Shown: piece after piece, positions 1 to 9,316 of the stretch
Layout: every line of letters begins with the position of its first letter
How positions within the stretch are numbered: position 1 is the stretch's first letter
Assembly: GCF_902141845.1 (NCBI RefSeq)
Contig: NZ_CABFPH010000015.1
Location: 1 to 64,000 of the forward strand
Direction of reading: 5' to 3'
DNA length: 64,000 bases
From: Methylobacterium symbioticum
Lineage (GTDB): Bacteria > Pseudomonadota > Alphaproteobacteria > Rhizobiales > Beijerinckiaceae
Notes under the pieces: generated by a model
What the model saw: the letters and a program-made list of their open reading frames with translations, nothing else
What the model was told of the DNA's origin: nothing
Database searches by the model: none
Translations under genes and position numbers: made by a program

Positions 1-827
1 CCCTGGCCCTCGCCGTGGCGCTCGGTGCGGCGGCGCTGGCGCCGCCGCCGGCCCGCGCCGAGGAGCCGCCGGCCAATCGGCCGAACGGCATCGAATCGGC
101 CCTTGTCACGCGGCTCGCCTACGTGATCACCGGGGACGCCGCCGTGGATGAGGCGAGCCGTGCCGGCCTCACCGGCCTGACCCAGATGCTCGCCGCCCGC
201 ACGGCACTTGAGCCCGGCGAGCCCGCCGGGATCGACCCGACCAAGGACGAGCTCGCCTTCTATCCGCTGATCTACTGGCCGATCGCCCCGAGCCGGCCGC
301 AGCCGGCCGAGGCCGCCATCCGCCGCATCGACGCCTTCATGCGCAACGGCGGCACGGTGCTGTTCGACACCCGCGACGGACTGGTGGCCCGCCCCGGCGC
401 CGCGCCGACGCCGGAGGCGCTCTATCTCCGCAAGATGCTCGCGACCCTCGAGGTGCCGGAACTGGAGCCGGTGCCGCCGGACCACGTCCTGACCAAGGCC
501 TTCTATCTCGTGGACAGCTTTCCCGGCCGGTTCGGCGGCGGCCAGACCTGGGTCGAGGCGCTGCCGCCCGCGGGCGAGGGGGCCGAGCGCCGGCCGGCGC
601 GGGCCGGCGACGGCGTCAGCCCGATCATCATCACCGGCAACGACCTCGCCGCGGCCTGGGCCATCGGGCGGCGCGGCGAGCCGCTCTACCCGGTGGTCGG
701 CGGCGACCAGCGTCAGCGCGAGATGGCCTTCCGCGGCGGCGTCAACATCGTGATGTACACGCTCACCGGCAACTACAAGGCGGATCAGGTCCACGTGCCG
801 GCGCTCCTCGAACGGCTGGGGCAGTGA
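1..827 (+). CDS. DUF4159 domain protein, C-terminal part (5' end outside window)
   Basis: The open frame runs in from the left edge, so only the C-terminal part is present. It opens with a hydrophobic Ala/Leu stretch ending in PPPARAEE, which is either the last membrane segment of a longer BatA-like protein or a signal peptide. After it comes a domain of about 210 residues with the character of DUF4159: ELAFYPLIYWPI, then RNGGTVLFDTRDG, and near the end GGVNIVMYTLTGNYKADQVH. The family is found beside MoxR/BatA-type genes and VWA or GATase-like membrane proteins in alphaproteobacteria; its biochemical role is not known. The next gene starts 4 nt after the stop and belongs to the same predicted envelope operon. 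The internal GTG at 15 could be taken as a start, but coding character continues upstream to the edge. Confidence 0.75.
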   Translation, partial: LALAVALGAAALAPPPARAEEPPANRPNGIESALVTRLAYVITGDAAVDEASRAGLTGLTQMLAARTALEPGEPAGIDPTKDELAFYPLIYWPIAPSRPQPAEAAIRRIDAFMRNGGTVLFDTRDGLVARPGAAPTPEALYLRKMLATLEVPELEPVPPDHVLTKAFYLVDSFPGRFGGGQTWVEALPPAGEGAERRPARAGDGVSPIIITGNDLAAAWAIGRRGEPLYPVVGGDQRQREMAFRGGVNIVMYTLTGNYKADQVHVPALLERLGQ

Positions 828-831
828 GCCG

Positions 832-2916
832 ATGCTGAGCCTCAGCTTCACGCCCCTGCTGCCCTGGCCGGTCCTGGCCGGATTCGGGATCGTGGTGGCG
901 CTGCTCGGCGTGATGGCCGTGCTGGCGCGGGGCCGGGTCGGGCTGCTGCGCGTCGCCGTGCTCGCCCTGGTGCTGGCGGCGCTCGCCAACCCCGCTCTGG
1001 TGCGGGAGGACCGGGAACCGGTGAAGGACGTGGCCGCGGTGATCGTCGACCGCTCCGGCTCGCAGGCGCTGGGCGACAGGCCGCAGATGACCGATCAGGT
1101 CCGGGCCGAGCTGCAGCGCCGCTTCGGCGCGCTCACCACGATCGAGCCGCGCTTCATCGACGTGCCCGACGCGCCCGAAGGCGACGACGGCACCAAGCTG
1201 TTCGCGGCCCTGGGCCAGGCGCTCGCCGACGTGCCGCCGGAGCGGCTCGCGGGCGTGGTCATGCTCACGGACGGCGTGGTGCACGACATCCCGGCCTCGA
1301 TGGCGGCGCTGGGTCTCAAGGCGCCGCTCCACGTCCTCGTCACCGGGCACGCCGACGAGCGCGACCGGCAGATCAAGCTCCTGGAGGCACCGCGCTTCGG
1401 CATCGTCGGCCGGGAGCTGACCATCCGCGCCGAGGTGATGGAGCGCGGCGGCACCGGCTCGGCCGTGGTCACCGTGCGCCGCGACGGCGAGGAGATCGAC
1501 CGCCGCACCGTGCCCACCGGCCGGCCCTTCCCGCTGACCACACGGATCGAGCATGGCGGCCCGAACGTGGTCGAGATCGAGGTGGAGCCGCTGCCGGGCG
1601 AGCTCACCACGGTGAACAACCGGGCGATCCTGCCGATCGAGGGCATCCGCGAGAAGCTCCGGGTGCTCCTCGTCTCCGGCGAGCCGCACCAGGGCGAGCG
1701 CACCTGGCGCAACCTCCTGAAGTCCGACGCCAATGTCGACCTCGTCCACTTCACCATCCTGCGGCCACCCGAGAAGCAGGACGGCACGCCGATCTCGGAA
1801 CTCTCCCTGATCGCCTTCCCGACGCGCGAGCTGTTCGTTCAGAAGATCAAGGACTTCGACCTGATCATCTTCGACCGCTACGCCAACCAGAGCGTGCTGC
1901 CGCAGGCCTATTTCGACAACATCGTCCGCTACGTGCGCGAGGGCGGGGCGCTGCTCATCGCCGCCGGCCCCGAATTCGCAGGACCGGCGAGCCTCGCCCG
2001 CACCCGCCTCGCCGGCATCCTGCCGGGCGATCCGAATGGCGGCGTGGTCGAGCGCGCCTACAAGGCGACCCCCACGGCGACCGGCCAGCGCCACCCGGTG
2101 ACGCGGGCGCTGCCCGGCTGGCAGGCCGACAAGCCGCCGGCCTGGGGCGACTGGCTGCGCATCGTCGCGGCCCAGACGCGGGCCGGCGTGCAGCCGATCC
2201 TGTCGGGGGCGGACAACCTGCCGCTCCTGGCGCTCACCCGCGAGGACAAGGGCCGCGTCGCGCTCCTTCTCTCCGACCATGCCTGGCTCTGGGCGCGGGG
2301 CTACCAGGAAGGCGGCCCCTATCTCGACCTGCTCCGACGCCTCGCCCATTGGCTGATGAAGGAGCCGGCGCTGGAGGAGGAGGCGCTGCGCGCGCAGATG
2401 ACCGGCCATGGCCGCGAGGTCCGCGTCGAGCGCCAGACCATGGGCGACACGGCCGAGCCCGTCACGGTCACCGGTCCCACCGGACGCGCGCGCACGCTGA
2501 CCCTGACGCAGGCGGAGCCCGGCCTGTTCAGCGCCACCTTCGAGGCCTCCGAGCTGGGGCTGCACACGCTGCGCGCCGGCAGCCTCGTGGCCTTCGTCAG
2601 CGTCGGCCCGACCAATCCGCGCGAGCTCGCCGATGTGTTCAGCGATCCCGAGCGCCTGCGCCCGGTGGCCGAGGCCTCGGGCGGCTCGGTGCGGCGGGTG
2701 GCCGATTCCGGCGGCCTGCAGGTGCCCCGGCTGCAGAGCGTGCGCAGCGGCCGGCTGGCGGGCGCCGACTGGATCGGCTTCCGGCCCTCGGACAGCGCCA
2801 ACATCCTCGGCGTCGAGGTCTATCCGCTGGCGCTGGGCCTCTGGGCGCTGGCCGGCCTCGCCGCGGCCGTGCTGGCGATGTGGCTCGTTGAAGGCCGGCG
2901 CGGCCGCGCCACGTAG
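832..2916 (+). CDS. Membrane protein with VWA-like and class I GATase-like domains
   Basis: 694 residues. Two N-terminal membrane helices (about 10-30 and 40-58) are followed by a von Willebrand A-like segment with an apparent MIDAS motif, DRSGS near residue 70, and a second acidic loop MLTDG near residue 145. The middle part carries a glutamine-amidotransferase-like fold (VLLVSGEPHQGE, then YVREGGALLIAAGPE), without an obvious catalytic Cys. A last membrane helix lies at the C terminus, followed by a basic tail. This domain order matches the large membrane proteins encoded next to DUF4159 proteins in Methylobacterium and other Rhizobiales. The 4-nt spacing to the DUF4159 gene implies co-transcription and probably a joint membrane complex. 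Function is otherwise unknown; no enzymatic role is claimed. Confidence 0.75.
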   Translation: MLSLSFTPLLPWPVLAGFGIVVALLGVMAVLARGRVGLLRVAVLALVLAALANPALVREDREPVKDVAAVIVDRSGSQALGDRPQMTDQVRAELQRRFGALTTIEPRFIDVPDAPEGDDGTKLFAALGQALADVPPERLAGVVMLTDGVVHDIPASMAALGLKAPLHVLVTGHADERDRQIKLLEAPRFGIVGRELTIRAEVMERGGTGSAVVTVRRDGEEIDRRTVPTGRPFPLTTRIEHGGPNVVEIEVEPLPGELTTVNNRAILPIEGIREKLRVLLVSGEPHQGERTWRNLLKSDANVDLVHFTILRPPEKQDGTPISELSLIAFPTRELFVQKIKDFDLIIFDRYANQSVLPQAYFDNIVRYVREGGALLIAAGPEFAGPASLARTRLAGILPGDPNGGVVERAYKATPTATGQRHPVTRALPGWQADKPPAWGDWLRIVAAQTRAGVQPILSGADNLPLLALTREDKGRVALLLSDHAWLWARGYQEGGPYLDLLRRLAHWLMKEPALEEEALRAQMTGHGREVRVERQTMGDTAEPVTVTGPTGRARTLTLTQAEPGLFSATFEASELGLHTLRAGSLVAFVSVGPTNPRELADVFSDPERLRPVAEASGGSVRRVADSGGLQVPRLQSVRSGRLAGADWIGFRPSDSANILGVEVYPLALGLWALAGLAAAVLAMWLVEGRRGRAT

Positions 2917-2954
2917 AGCGGGACCGGCAGAGGTCGAAGGGGGAGGAAGGTCCG

Positions 2955-3440
2955 ATGCTCGTTCGCGCGATCGCAGCGCTGTGCCTGGCCGTGCCCGGCG
3001 CCGCGCTGGCCGCCGACCACCACGGCGCCCCCGGCCTGGTCGTGCTGCCGGACGCCGCGGCGGCGACCTACCAGCCGGGACCGCCGGACCTGCCCAAGGG
3101 CACGCAGGTGAGCGCGGTCTCGGGCGACCCGGCCAAGCCCGGCGCCTTCGTGCTGCGGGTGAAGGTCCCGGCCAACACCGTGATCGCACCGCACACCCAC
3201 ACCAAGCCCGAGACGCTGACCATCCTGTCCGGCTCGATCTACCACGCGCATGGCAAGACCCTCGACCGAAGCGCGGGCCAGATCCTGAAGACCGGCGGCT
3301 TCGTCTATCTGCCGGAGGCGATGCCGCATTCCCTCTGGACGGCGGACGAGCCGGTGGAGCTCCAGGTGAACGGGACGGGGCCGTTCGGTCTGCAATACGT
3401 CAACCCGTCCGACGACCCGAGCCGTGCGGCGGGGCGCTGA
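2955..3440 (+). CDS. Secreted cupin-domain protein
   Basis: 161 residues with a clear Sec signal peptide (MLVRAIAALCLAVPGAALAA, cleavage after ALA). The mature part is one cupin barrel: motif 1 at about 75-95 contains PHTHTKPE with the two His and the Glu that usually bind metal, and motif 2 contains EAMPHSLWT with the third His. It is therefore probably a periplasmic metal-binding cupin; whether it is an enzyme or a binding protein cannot be told. It starts 38 nt after the preceding gene behind a GGGAGGAAGG ribosome site and may share its transcript. The downstream gene is convergent and a strong hairpin separates them. Confidence 0.8.
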   Translation: MLVRAIAALCLAVPGAALAADHHGAPGLVVLPDAAAATYQPGPPDLPKGTQVSAVSGDPAKPGAFVLRVKVPANTVIAPHTHTKPETLTILSGSIYHAHGKTLDRSAGQILKTGGFVYLPEAMPHSLWTADEPVELQVNGTGPFGLQYVNPSDDPSRAAGR

Positions 3441-3445
3441 AGGCC

Positions 3446-3468
3446 GGCCGGGGCCGCTGGCCCCGGCC
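3446..3468. terminator. Hairpin between convergent genes
   Basis: Perfect 10-bp GC stem (arms GGCCGGGGCC and GGCCCCGGCC) with a 3-nt loop, between the cupin gene and the metalloprotease gene. It can serve both strands; neither side has a clear T run. Confidence 0.6.
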
Positions 3469-3476
3469 AACCGACC

Positions 3477-5903
3477 CTAGACGGGGACGATGCTCCAGTT
3501 GTGGTCGCCGCCGATGAAGGTCGACGAGGCGACGCTGGCATTGCCGGTGAAGGTCCATTCGAGGACCTGCCCGGTGACGTTGTTGCGCTGCAGGATATCG
3601 CTGTAGCCGTCGACGTTGAAGTCACCGGTCCGGAGGACGCTGTAGTTCGGATCGTTGCCGAGGATGCCGCTGAGCTGCGGCGTGACCCCATCCGGTCCCA
3701 TCAGCCAGACGAAGAGGGCGCCATTCGCGTTGTGCCAGAGCAGATCCGTCCGGCCGTCAGCGTTGAAATCGCCCGTGCCGGCGACGGACCATTGGAGATC
3801 GCCGCCGATGAAGGTGTTGCCGGCGTTGTTGCCGGCGACCATGCGGGTCTCGACGACCTGCCCGGTGACGTTGTTGCGCTGGAGGATGTCCGTATAGCCA
3901 TCGCCATTGAAGTCGCCCGTGCCGACGACGGTATAGTTCGGGTCGTTGCCGAGGATGCCGCTGGATTGCGGTGACGTTCCATTGGTTCCGATCAGCCACT
4001 CGAACAGGGCGCCGGACGAGGATTGCCGCCACAGCAGGTCCGTCCGGCCATCGCCGTTGAAGTCGCCCGTGCCGACGACCGACCAGTCGGTATCGCCGCC
4101 GATATAGGCGGAGGCCGTCACGGTCCGGTCGTTCATGGTCCACTGGACCACGTTGCCGGTGATGGCGTTGCGCCAGAGGATGTCGCTGGCGTGGTCGTTG
4201 GTGAAGTCACCCGTGCCGACCACGCTCCAGTTCGGATCCGAGCCGATCAAGCCGCTCGAGGTCGGCGAGGTCCCGTTCGCGCCGAGATCCCACTCGATGA
4301 CGGCGCCATCCGAGTTCCGCCAGAGCAGATCCGAGCGCCCATCGTGGTTGAAATCGCTGAGCTGCAGATTCGTCGGCGCCAGGACGAGATCGACACCGCC
4401 GCTCGGATCCGCCTTCAGGATCAGGTGCCCGACCGGATTGTTCGACAGGCTCATGACGTTGGAGGTGGAGCCGTTCTGCAGCGTCAAGGACGTCCCGCTC
4501 CAGCTGTAGGAGAAGGTCGAGAGGCTGGCATCGGTGACGTTGATCTGATCCGAGAGGCCGAGATCGGTGATGCTGGAGCCGGACCAGCCGAACATCGAGG
4601 CGCGGAAGGTGTCGGCGCCCAAGCCGCCCGTCACGGTGCTGAAGAGGCTGTTGTTGAGGATGAAGGTATCGTTGCCGCTGCCGCCGATGGCCCGCTCGAT
4701 CGATACGCCCGAGGCGATGCTGACGTTGCCCGTGTCGCCGCCGATATTCGAGAAGCTCTCGGGATTGAGGTTGATCAGCTGGTTCTGTGCGTATCCGGAA
4801 AAATCCAGCGTATCGACGCCGCCGCGATCGTAGACGGTGAAGACGACATGGTCGCTCGACGTCGCGATGCTGAAGGGCGATCCCGCATTCGAATGGAACC
4901 CGTAGATCGTGTCGCCGGTCCGGGTATTCGTGTTGGCGCCGTAGAGACGCTGCACCGCCGCGATGTCGTCCATCATCGGCGTCTCATCATAGCCGGTAAA
5001 ACTACCGCCCGTGAAAGACTCGCTGAAATAACTCATGATCGAATACATTCTGGTATCTTGAATGTATTGCGCGCTATTGTCATACGTAATGGTCGAACTA
5101 CCACTCGCATTATAGTCGCCGGGATGCTGCAACCCAATCGCATGCCCGATCTCATGGATCATCGTCATGTAATTGTACGATCCGGGACCGAAATTCGACG
5201 TCCCGGAAAAATACGTATTGAAAAACACGTCGCCAGGAGCGGCACTGGCAGAGGTATCACCCGGATAATAGGCGAACGCCTGCGACCCGTCGCCGTTGTA
5301 GGAGTAGTTGCCGAATTCGATGGTGGCGCTGTTCGTGTTGCCCTGATCGACGAAGGTGATGTTCGCGATCGAGGCCCACTGCGCAAGGGCCGCGCGCGCG
5401 GCATCCTGCTGCGCGGTCGTGAAGGGCGTGAAGGTGGCGATCACGTCGCCATGGTTTGCGACGGAATAGGTCGGCGCAGACGTCCGGAAGCCGAACGTGA
5501 TCGGCCCCGCGGCGGTCCCGAGGGCACCGGAGCCCCAATGGTAGTTGCCGCGCGTGATCTGAGCCCCCGCCTGCGCACGCGTCAGGCTCTGGGTCGGCGC
5601 GGCATCGGGCTCGGACAGGGCGTCCACGCCGTAGGACAGGAAGGTCTCGTGATCGCTCACCGGTGCCGGGATCACCGGCACCACGGAATCATGGGCGACG
5701 CTATCGGGATGCGCCGCGGCCGCGGTCAGCAGAGCAGCGACATCGAAGTCCGCACCGGCCGACCGTATTCCGTGCAGTATCGGACCAATCGTCCAGTGGG
5801 ATCCGGCATCCTCACCCGACCCGTACGGGTAGAACTCCAATACATCCGCCTCATCATGGTGTAGCGCTCCGATTCGACGATTGCTAACCATGACAACCCC
5901 CAT
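3477..5903 (-). CDS. Serralysin-like M10 metalloprotease with FG-GAP repeats, type I secreted
   Basis: About 808 residues from the ATG at 5903 (ATGs at 5924 and 5891 are also possible). There is no Sec signal, as expected for a type I substrate. The metzincin zinc site HEIGHAIGLQHPG lies near residues 250-262 and a Met-turn (SIMSYF) near 288. A short RTX section follows, with nonapeptide-like GGSGNDTFI and GGLGADTFR near 407 and 426. The last 290 residues are six tandem units of about 48 residues, each opening with a GDFNxDGxxD calcium-loop motif. They alternate between two types (DLLW... and DIL.RN..TG), so the true period is about 97 residues in three pairs. Predicted role: extracellular zinc- and calcium-dependent protease. 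The exporter genes lie directly upstream on the same strand. Codon use in about 4980-5270 is noticeably AT-rich compared with the rest. Confidence 0.88.
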   Translation of the reverse strand: MGVVMVSNRRIGALHHDEADVLEFYPYGSGEDAGSHWTIGPILHGIRSAGADFDVAALLTAAAAHPDSVAHDSVVPVIPAPVSDHETFLSYGVDALSEPDAAPTQSLTRAQAGAQITRGNYHWGSGALGTAAGPITFGFRTSAPTYSVANHGDVIATFTPFTTAQQDAARAALAQWASIANITFVDQGNTNSATIEFGNYSYNGDGSQAFAYYPGDTSASAAPGDVFFNTYFSGTSNFGPGSYNYMTMIHEIGHAIGLQHPGDYNASGSSTITYDNSAQYIQDTRMYSIMSYFSESFTGGSFTGYDETPMMDDIAAVQRLYGANTNTRTGDTIYGFHSNAGSPFSIATSSDHVVFTVYDRGGVDTLDFSGYAQNQLINLNPESFSNIGGDTGNVSIASGVSIERAIGGSGNDTFILNNSLFSTVTGGLGADTFRASMFGWSGSSITDLGLSDQINVTDASLSTFSYSWSGTSLTLQNGSTSNVMSLSNNPVGHLILKADPSGGVDLVLAPTNLQLSDFNHDGRSDLLWRNSDGAVIEWDLGANGTSPTSSGLIGSDPNWSVVGTGDFTNDHASDILWRNAITGNVVQWTMNDRTVTASAYIGGDTDWSVVGTGDFNGDGRTDLLWRQSSSGALFEWLIGTNGTSPQSSGILGNDPNYTVVGTGDFNGDGYTDILQRNNVTGQVVETRMVAGNNAGNTFIGGDLQWSVAGTGDFNADGRTDLLWHNANGALFVWLMGPDGVTPQLSGILGNDPNYSVLRTGDFNVDGYSDILQRNNVTGQVLEWTFTGNASVASSTFIGGDHNWSIVPV

Positions 5904-6230
5904 TGCTCCGCAGACCCTCAGCACGCGAAGCGAAAAAAATTCTTTGTTCCGGCGACGCTATCAAATCCAGAGGTCGAGTCAATTCCATTGAAGTTGTAAG
6001 GATTCACAAACCTTGCCACTCTCAATCTTGTTATCTTTTGAAACGGTTGGCCGCAAAAGTGCACGAAAACGCTAAATCAGATATTTATTCTCAAAACCTG
6101 GGAAAATAAGATCTCATCTTATCGATCCACCGAGAGACGCAGCTCGACAGCGCAGGAATTTGTGCAACCGGCCGTCGCGCAGAGATACCCGTCTCTGCCG
6201 AGCACCGGATGCACGCGATCCGTAAAGACT
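5904..6230. other. AT-rich intergenic region upstream of the protease gene
   Basis: No gene. Markedly AT-rich for this chromosome and likely to hold the protease promoter on the minus strand; a TTGACT hexamer read on minus near 5965-5970 is a weak candidate -35 box. The perfect palindrome at 6106-6122 is listed separately. Confidence 0.5.
6106..6122. promoter_or_regulatory. Perfect 7-3-7 palindrome
   Basis: Arms ATAAGAT and ATCTTAT around the centre ctc, between the membrane-fusion gene and the protease gene. Its AT-rich arms look more like an operator than a stable terminator. No regulator can be named. Confidence 0.45.
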
Positions 6231-7565
6231 TCACTTCTCGCGCCAAGCCTTCGCGATCTGATCCGCCAGGGGTTTGGTGAGATAGGACAGGACCGTGCGC
6301 GCGCCGATCTGCAGATGTGCTTCGACCGGCATCCCGGGGACGAGGCGCAGGTCGCCGAGGCGCGCGCGCTCATCCGCCGGAACGGCGATCCGGGCCGTGT
6401 AGAAGCTCGCCCCGGTCTTGGGGTCGGTCGTGACGTCGGCGGACACCCGGCTGACGACGCCCCGGATCTCCGGCGTCGTGCGGGCGTTGAAGGCCGCGAA
6501 GCGCAGCACCGAATCCTGGCCCACCCGCGCATTGTCGATGTCCTGCGGCGGGATGCGCACTTCGACCATCAGCTGGTCCGCCGACGGCACGATCAGCATC
6601 GCCGGCTCGTTCGGCGTCACGAGGCCGCCGATCGTGTGCACGCTGAGCTGATGCACGATGCCGTCCTGGGGCGCCCGCAGATGCACGCGTTTGAGCGTGT
6701 CGTCGGCCGCGACGCGCTTCTCCACGAGCTCGGACCATTTGGCGCGGATCTCGGCGAGATCCTTGCCGACCTCGGCGCGCACATCCTGATCGATCTGCAG
6801 AATCTGAAGCTCGGTCTCCGAGATCTTGCCCCGCGCCGAAGCCGTCGAGGCCATGAGCTGGCCCCGCTCGCCCTCGATGCGCACCGCGTCGCGCTCGAGA
6901 CTGGTCAGACGCGGCAATTGCACGAGGTTCTTCGCGAAGAGGTCGCGGACCCCGACCAGCTCGGTGGTGATCAGGGCGATCTCGCGCTCCTTGGCCGCGG
7001 CCTGCCGCGTGAGGCCGTCGATCTCGTCGCGCAGCTGCCGCACGCGCTCGCTCAGCTGGGCCTTCTGGCCGGCCCGCGCCCGGAGGCGTGACCGGAACAG
7101 GCGTGTCTCGCTGTCGATGAGGTGGGCGATGGTCGGATCGGAGGCGCTGCGCTCGACGAGGCTCGGCGGAAAGGACAGCGCCTCCGCGTCGTCCCGCTCG
7201 GCCTCGTCGCGGGCGCGGCGCACCGCCAGCTCGTCGAGCGCCTTCAGGACGATGTCGAGATTGGCGCGGCTCAGGGTCTCGTCGAGACGGATCAGCACGT
7301 CGCCCGCATGCACGCGGTCGCCTTCGCGCACGCGCAGCTCGGCCACGACGCCGCCGGTGGGATGCTGCACCTTCTTGACATCGGACTCGACGACGATCTG
7401 GCCCGCGGTGATCACCGCCCCGGCGATCTGGGTGGTGGCGGCCCAGCCGCCGACTCCAACGACCAGCGCGAGACTGAGCGCGTAGGCGGCGAAGCCGTGC
7501 GTCCGGATGGAGGCGAGCGCCGGGTTCCCGGCGCGCGCGGCGAGAGCCTGCGGCGCGGCACTCAT
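6231..7565 (-). CDS. Type I secretion membrane-fusion protein (HlyD/PrtE family)
   Basis: 444 residues. A short cytoplasmic N terminus, one membrane helix (about 25-45), then a biotinyl/lipoyl-like half with DVKKVQHPTGGVVAELRVREG (positions about 62-82), a long periplasmic coiled-coil hairpin rich in Glu, Arg and Leu (about 95-280), and a C-terminal beta-barrel with the family-typical PNEPAMLIVP and RLVPGMPVEAHL. This is the periplasmic adaptor that joins the inner-membrane ABC exporter to an outer-membrane TolC-type channel. The start overlaps the exporter stop by 4 nt (ATGA), with GGGAGG upstream, so the two are translationally coupled. No TolC homologue is present in the window. Confidence 0.93.
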   Translation of the reverse strand: MSAAPQALAARAGNPALASIRTHGFAAYALSLALVVGVGGWAATTQIAGAVITAGQIVVESDVKKVQHPTGGVVAELRVREGDRVHAGDVLIRLDETLSRANLDIVLKALDELAVRRARDEAERDDAEALSFPPSLVERSASDPTIAHLIDSETRLFRSRLRARAGQKAQLSERVRQLRDEIDGLTRQAAAKEREIALITTELVGVRDLFAKNLVQLPRLTSLERDAVRIEGERGQLMASTASARGKISETELQILQIDQDVRAEVGKDLAEIRAKWSELVEKRVAADDTLKRVHLRAPQDGIVHQLSVHTIGGLVTPNEPAMLIVPSADQLMVEVRIPPQDIDNARVGQDSVLRFAAFNARTTPEIRGVVSRVSADVTTDPKTGASFYTARIAVPADERARLGDLRLVPGMPVEAHLQIGARTVLSYLTKPLADQIAKAWREK

Positions 7566-9316
7566 CGACCGCCTCCCTGTTGGGCGGTGGCCGCGCTCGC
7601 CATGGCCTGTGCGGCCGCAGCCGGGTGGCGCAGGGGCGTTCCGATCGGCTGGATCGCCCGCTTGAGCACCGTATCCTTCGGCCCGAAGGCCTGCGCCTGA
7701 CCGCCGGCCATGATCAGCACGAGATCGACCGCGGCCAGGGCCGACGGGCGGTGCGCGACCACGATGCAGATCCCGCCCCGCGCCCGGACCCCGAGGATGG
7801 CCTGGGTCAGCGCGGCCTCGCCCTCCGCATCGAGGTTGGCGTTCGGCTCGTCGAGCACCACCAGGAACGGCCGGCCGAACAGGGCGCGCGCCAGCCCGAT
7901 GCGCTGGCGCTGGCCTGCGGAGAGCCCGGCCCCGCTCTCCCCGAGAGGCGTCTCGTACCCTTTCGGCAACGCCACGATCATCTCATGCACGCCGGCCGCC
8001 TGTGCCGCCTCGATGACCGCCTCCGCCTGGATCTCGGGCTGGAACCGGGCGATGTTCTGCGCCACCGTTCCGGAGAACAGATCCACCTCCTGCGGCAGGT
8101 AGCCGACATGCCGCCCGAGCGTCGTGCTCGTCCATTGGTCGAGGGAGGCGCCGTCCAGTTGCACCCGCCCGCGCAGGCAGGGCCAGATCCCGACGAGCGC
8201 GCGCGCGAGCGTCGACTTGCCCGAGGCGGAGGGGCCGATGATCCCGAGACCCTGGCCCGCCGTCACCCGGAAGGAGAGATCCTGCACCACCAAGCGGGCG
8301 ACTCCGGGCGGCGCGACGCTGACCGCCTCGGCCACCAGGGTGCGGCAGGGGACCGGCAGGGACAGGGGCGCGGGCACCGCGGGGATCCGCCGGCAGAGCT
8401 CGTTGAGGTGCCGCCAGGCCTGACGCGCCTGGACGAACGCCTTCCAGTTGGCGATGGCGAGCTCGGCCGGCGCCATGGCGCGCGCGGTGAGGATCGAGGC
8501 CGCGATGATCACGCCGGCCGAGGCCTGATTGTCGATGACGAGGAAGGCGCCGAGCGCCAGGACGCCCGATTGGAGGGCGGGGCGGAAGGCCTTCGAGGCC
8601 GCACCGAAGCCGCCCGCGACATCCGCGACGGCGAGTTGCTCGGCCCTGTAGGCTTGGCTGACCTGGGTCCAGCGCGCGCCCAGACCGTCCTGCATGCCCA
8701 TGGCCGCGAGGGCCTCGGCATTGCGGCCCGCGGCATCGGCCAGAGCGTTGCGCGCCAGCGCATGCTCGGTCGCCGCGCGGGTGGCACGGGCCGTCATCCG
8801 GTCGGTCGCGATGGTGAAACCGACGAGCACCACGGCGCCGAACACAGCGGCAAGCCCGATCATCGGGTGGAACAGGAAGCAGATCGCGAGATAGGCCGGC
8901 ATCCACGGCAGATCGAACAGGGCGATCGGACCCATGCCGCCGAGGAAGGTGCGCAGCGCATCGAGATCGCGCAGCGGCCTCAGCCGCTCGGCGGGCAGCA
9001 GACCTTTCAGGGGCGCGCGGACGACGAGGTCGAACAGGCGCTCGGAGAGGGCATGGTCGAGCGCCGCGCCGAACCGGGCGAGGATCCGCGCCCGGATCAG
9101 GTCGAGCAGGCCCTGGACGGCGTAGAGGCCGAGCGCGAGGACGAGCAGGCCGGCGAGCGTCGGCAGCGAGCGGCTCGGCAGGACGCGGTCGTAGACCTGC
9201 ATCATGAAGAACGAGCTGGTGAGATAGAGAATGTTCACCAAGCCGCTCAGCACGGCGACGGTGACGAACCCGGCGCGACAGTCGCGAAGGGCCTCACTGA
9301 GTTCCGTCGCCTTCAT
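7562..9316 (-). CDS. Type I secretion ABC exporter, permease and ATPase (PrtD/HlyB type)
   Basis: 584 residues. N-terminal transmembrane domain with about six helices (about 16-275), then a nucleotide-binding domain: Walker A GPSASGKST at 361-369, signature LSAGQRQRIGLARAL, Walker B FLVVLDEPNANLD and an H-loop AHRPSA. The length and the absence of an N-terminal C39 peptidase or peptidase-like domain fit the PrtD class that exports RTX metalloproteases. Its likely substrate is the M10 protease encoded two genes downstream. It is the first gene of the exporter operon, with a GAGGGCGGGG region before the ATG. Confidence 0.93.
   Translation of the reverse strand: MKATELSEALRDCRAGFVTVAVLSGLVNILYLTSSFFMMQVYDRVLPSRSLPTLAGLLVLALGLYAVQGLLDLIRARILARFGAALDHALSERLFDLVVRAPLKGLLPAERLRPLRDLDALRTFLGGMGPIALFDLPWMPAYLAICFLFHPMIGLAAVFGAVVLVGFTIATDRMTARATRAATEHALARNALADAAGRNAEALAAMGMQDGLGARWTQVSQAYRAEQLAVADVAGGFGAASKAFRPALQSGVLALGAFLVIDNQASAGVIIAASILTARAMAPAELAIANWKAFVQARQAWRHLNELCRRIPAVPAPLSLPVPCRTLVAEAVSVAPPGVARLVVQDLSFRVTAGQGLGIIGPSASGKSTLARALVGIWPCLRGRVQLDGASLDQWTSTTLGRHVGYLPQEVDLFSGTVAQNIARFQPEIQAEAVIEAAQAAGVHEMIVALPKGYETPLGESGAGLSAGQRQRIGLARALFGRPFLVVLDEPNANLDAEGEAALTQAILGVRARGGICIVVAHRPSALAAVDLVLIMAGGQAQAFGPKDTVLKRAIQPIGTPLRHPAAAAQAMASAATAQQGGGR

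Noticed and set aside
763-3189. Long open frame on minus strand (808 residues)
   Set aside because: It lies opposite the well-supported VWA/GATase gene and is Arg/Gly/Ala/His-rich without motifs, as usual for antisense frames in GC-rich DNA.
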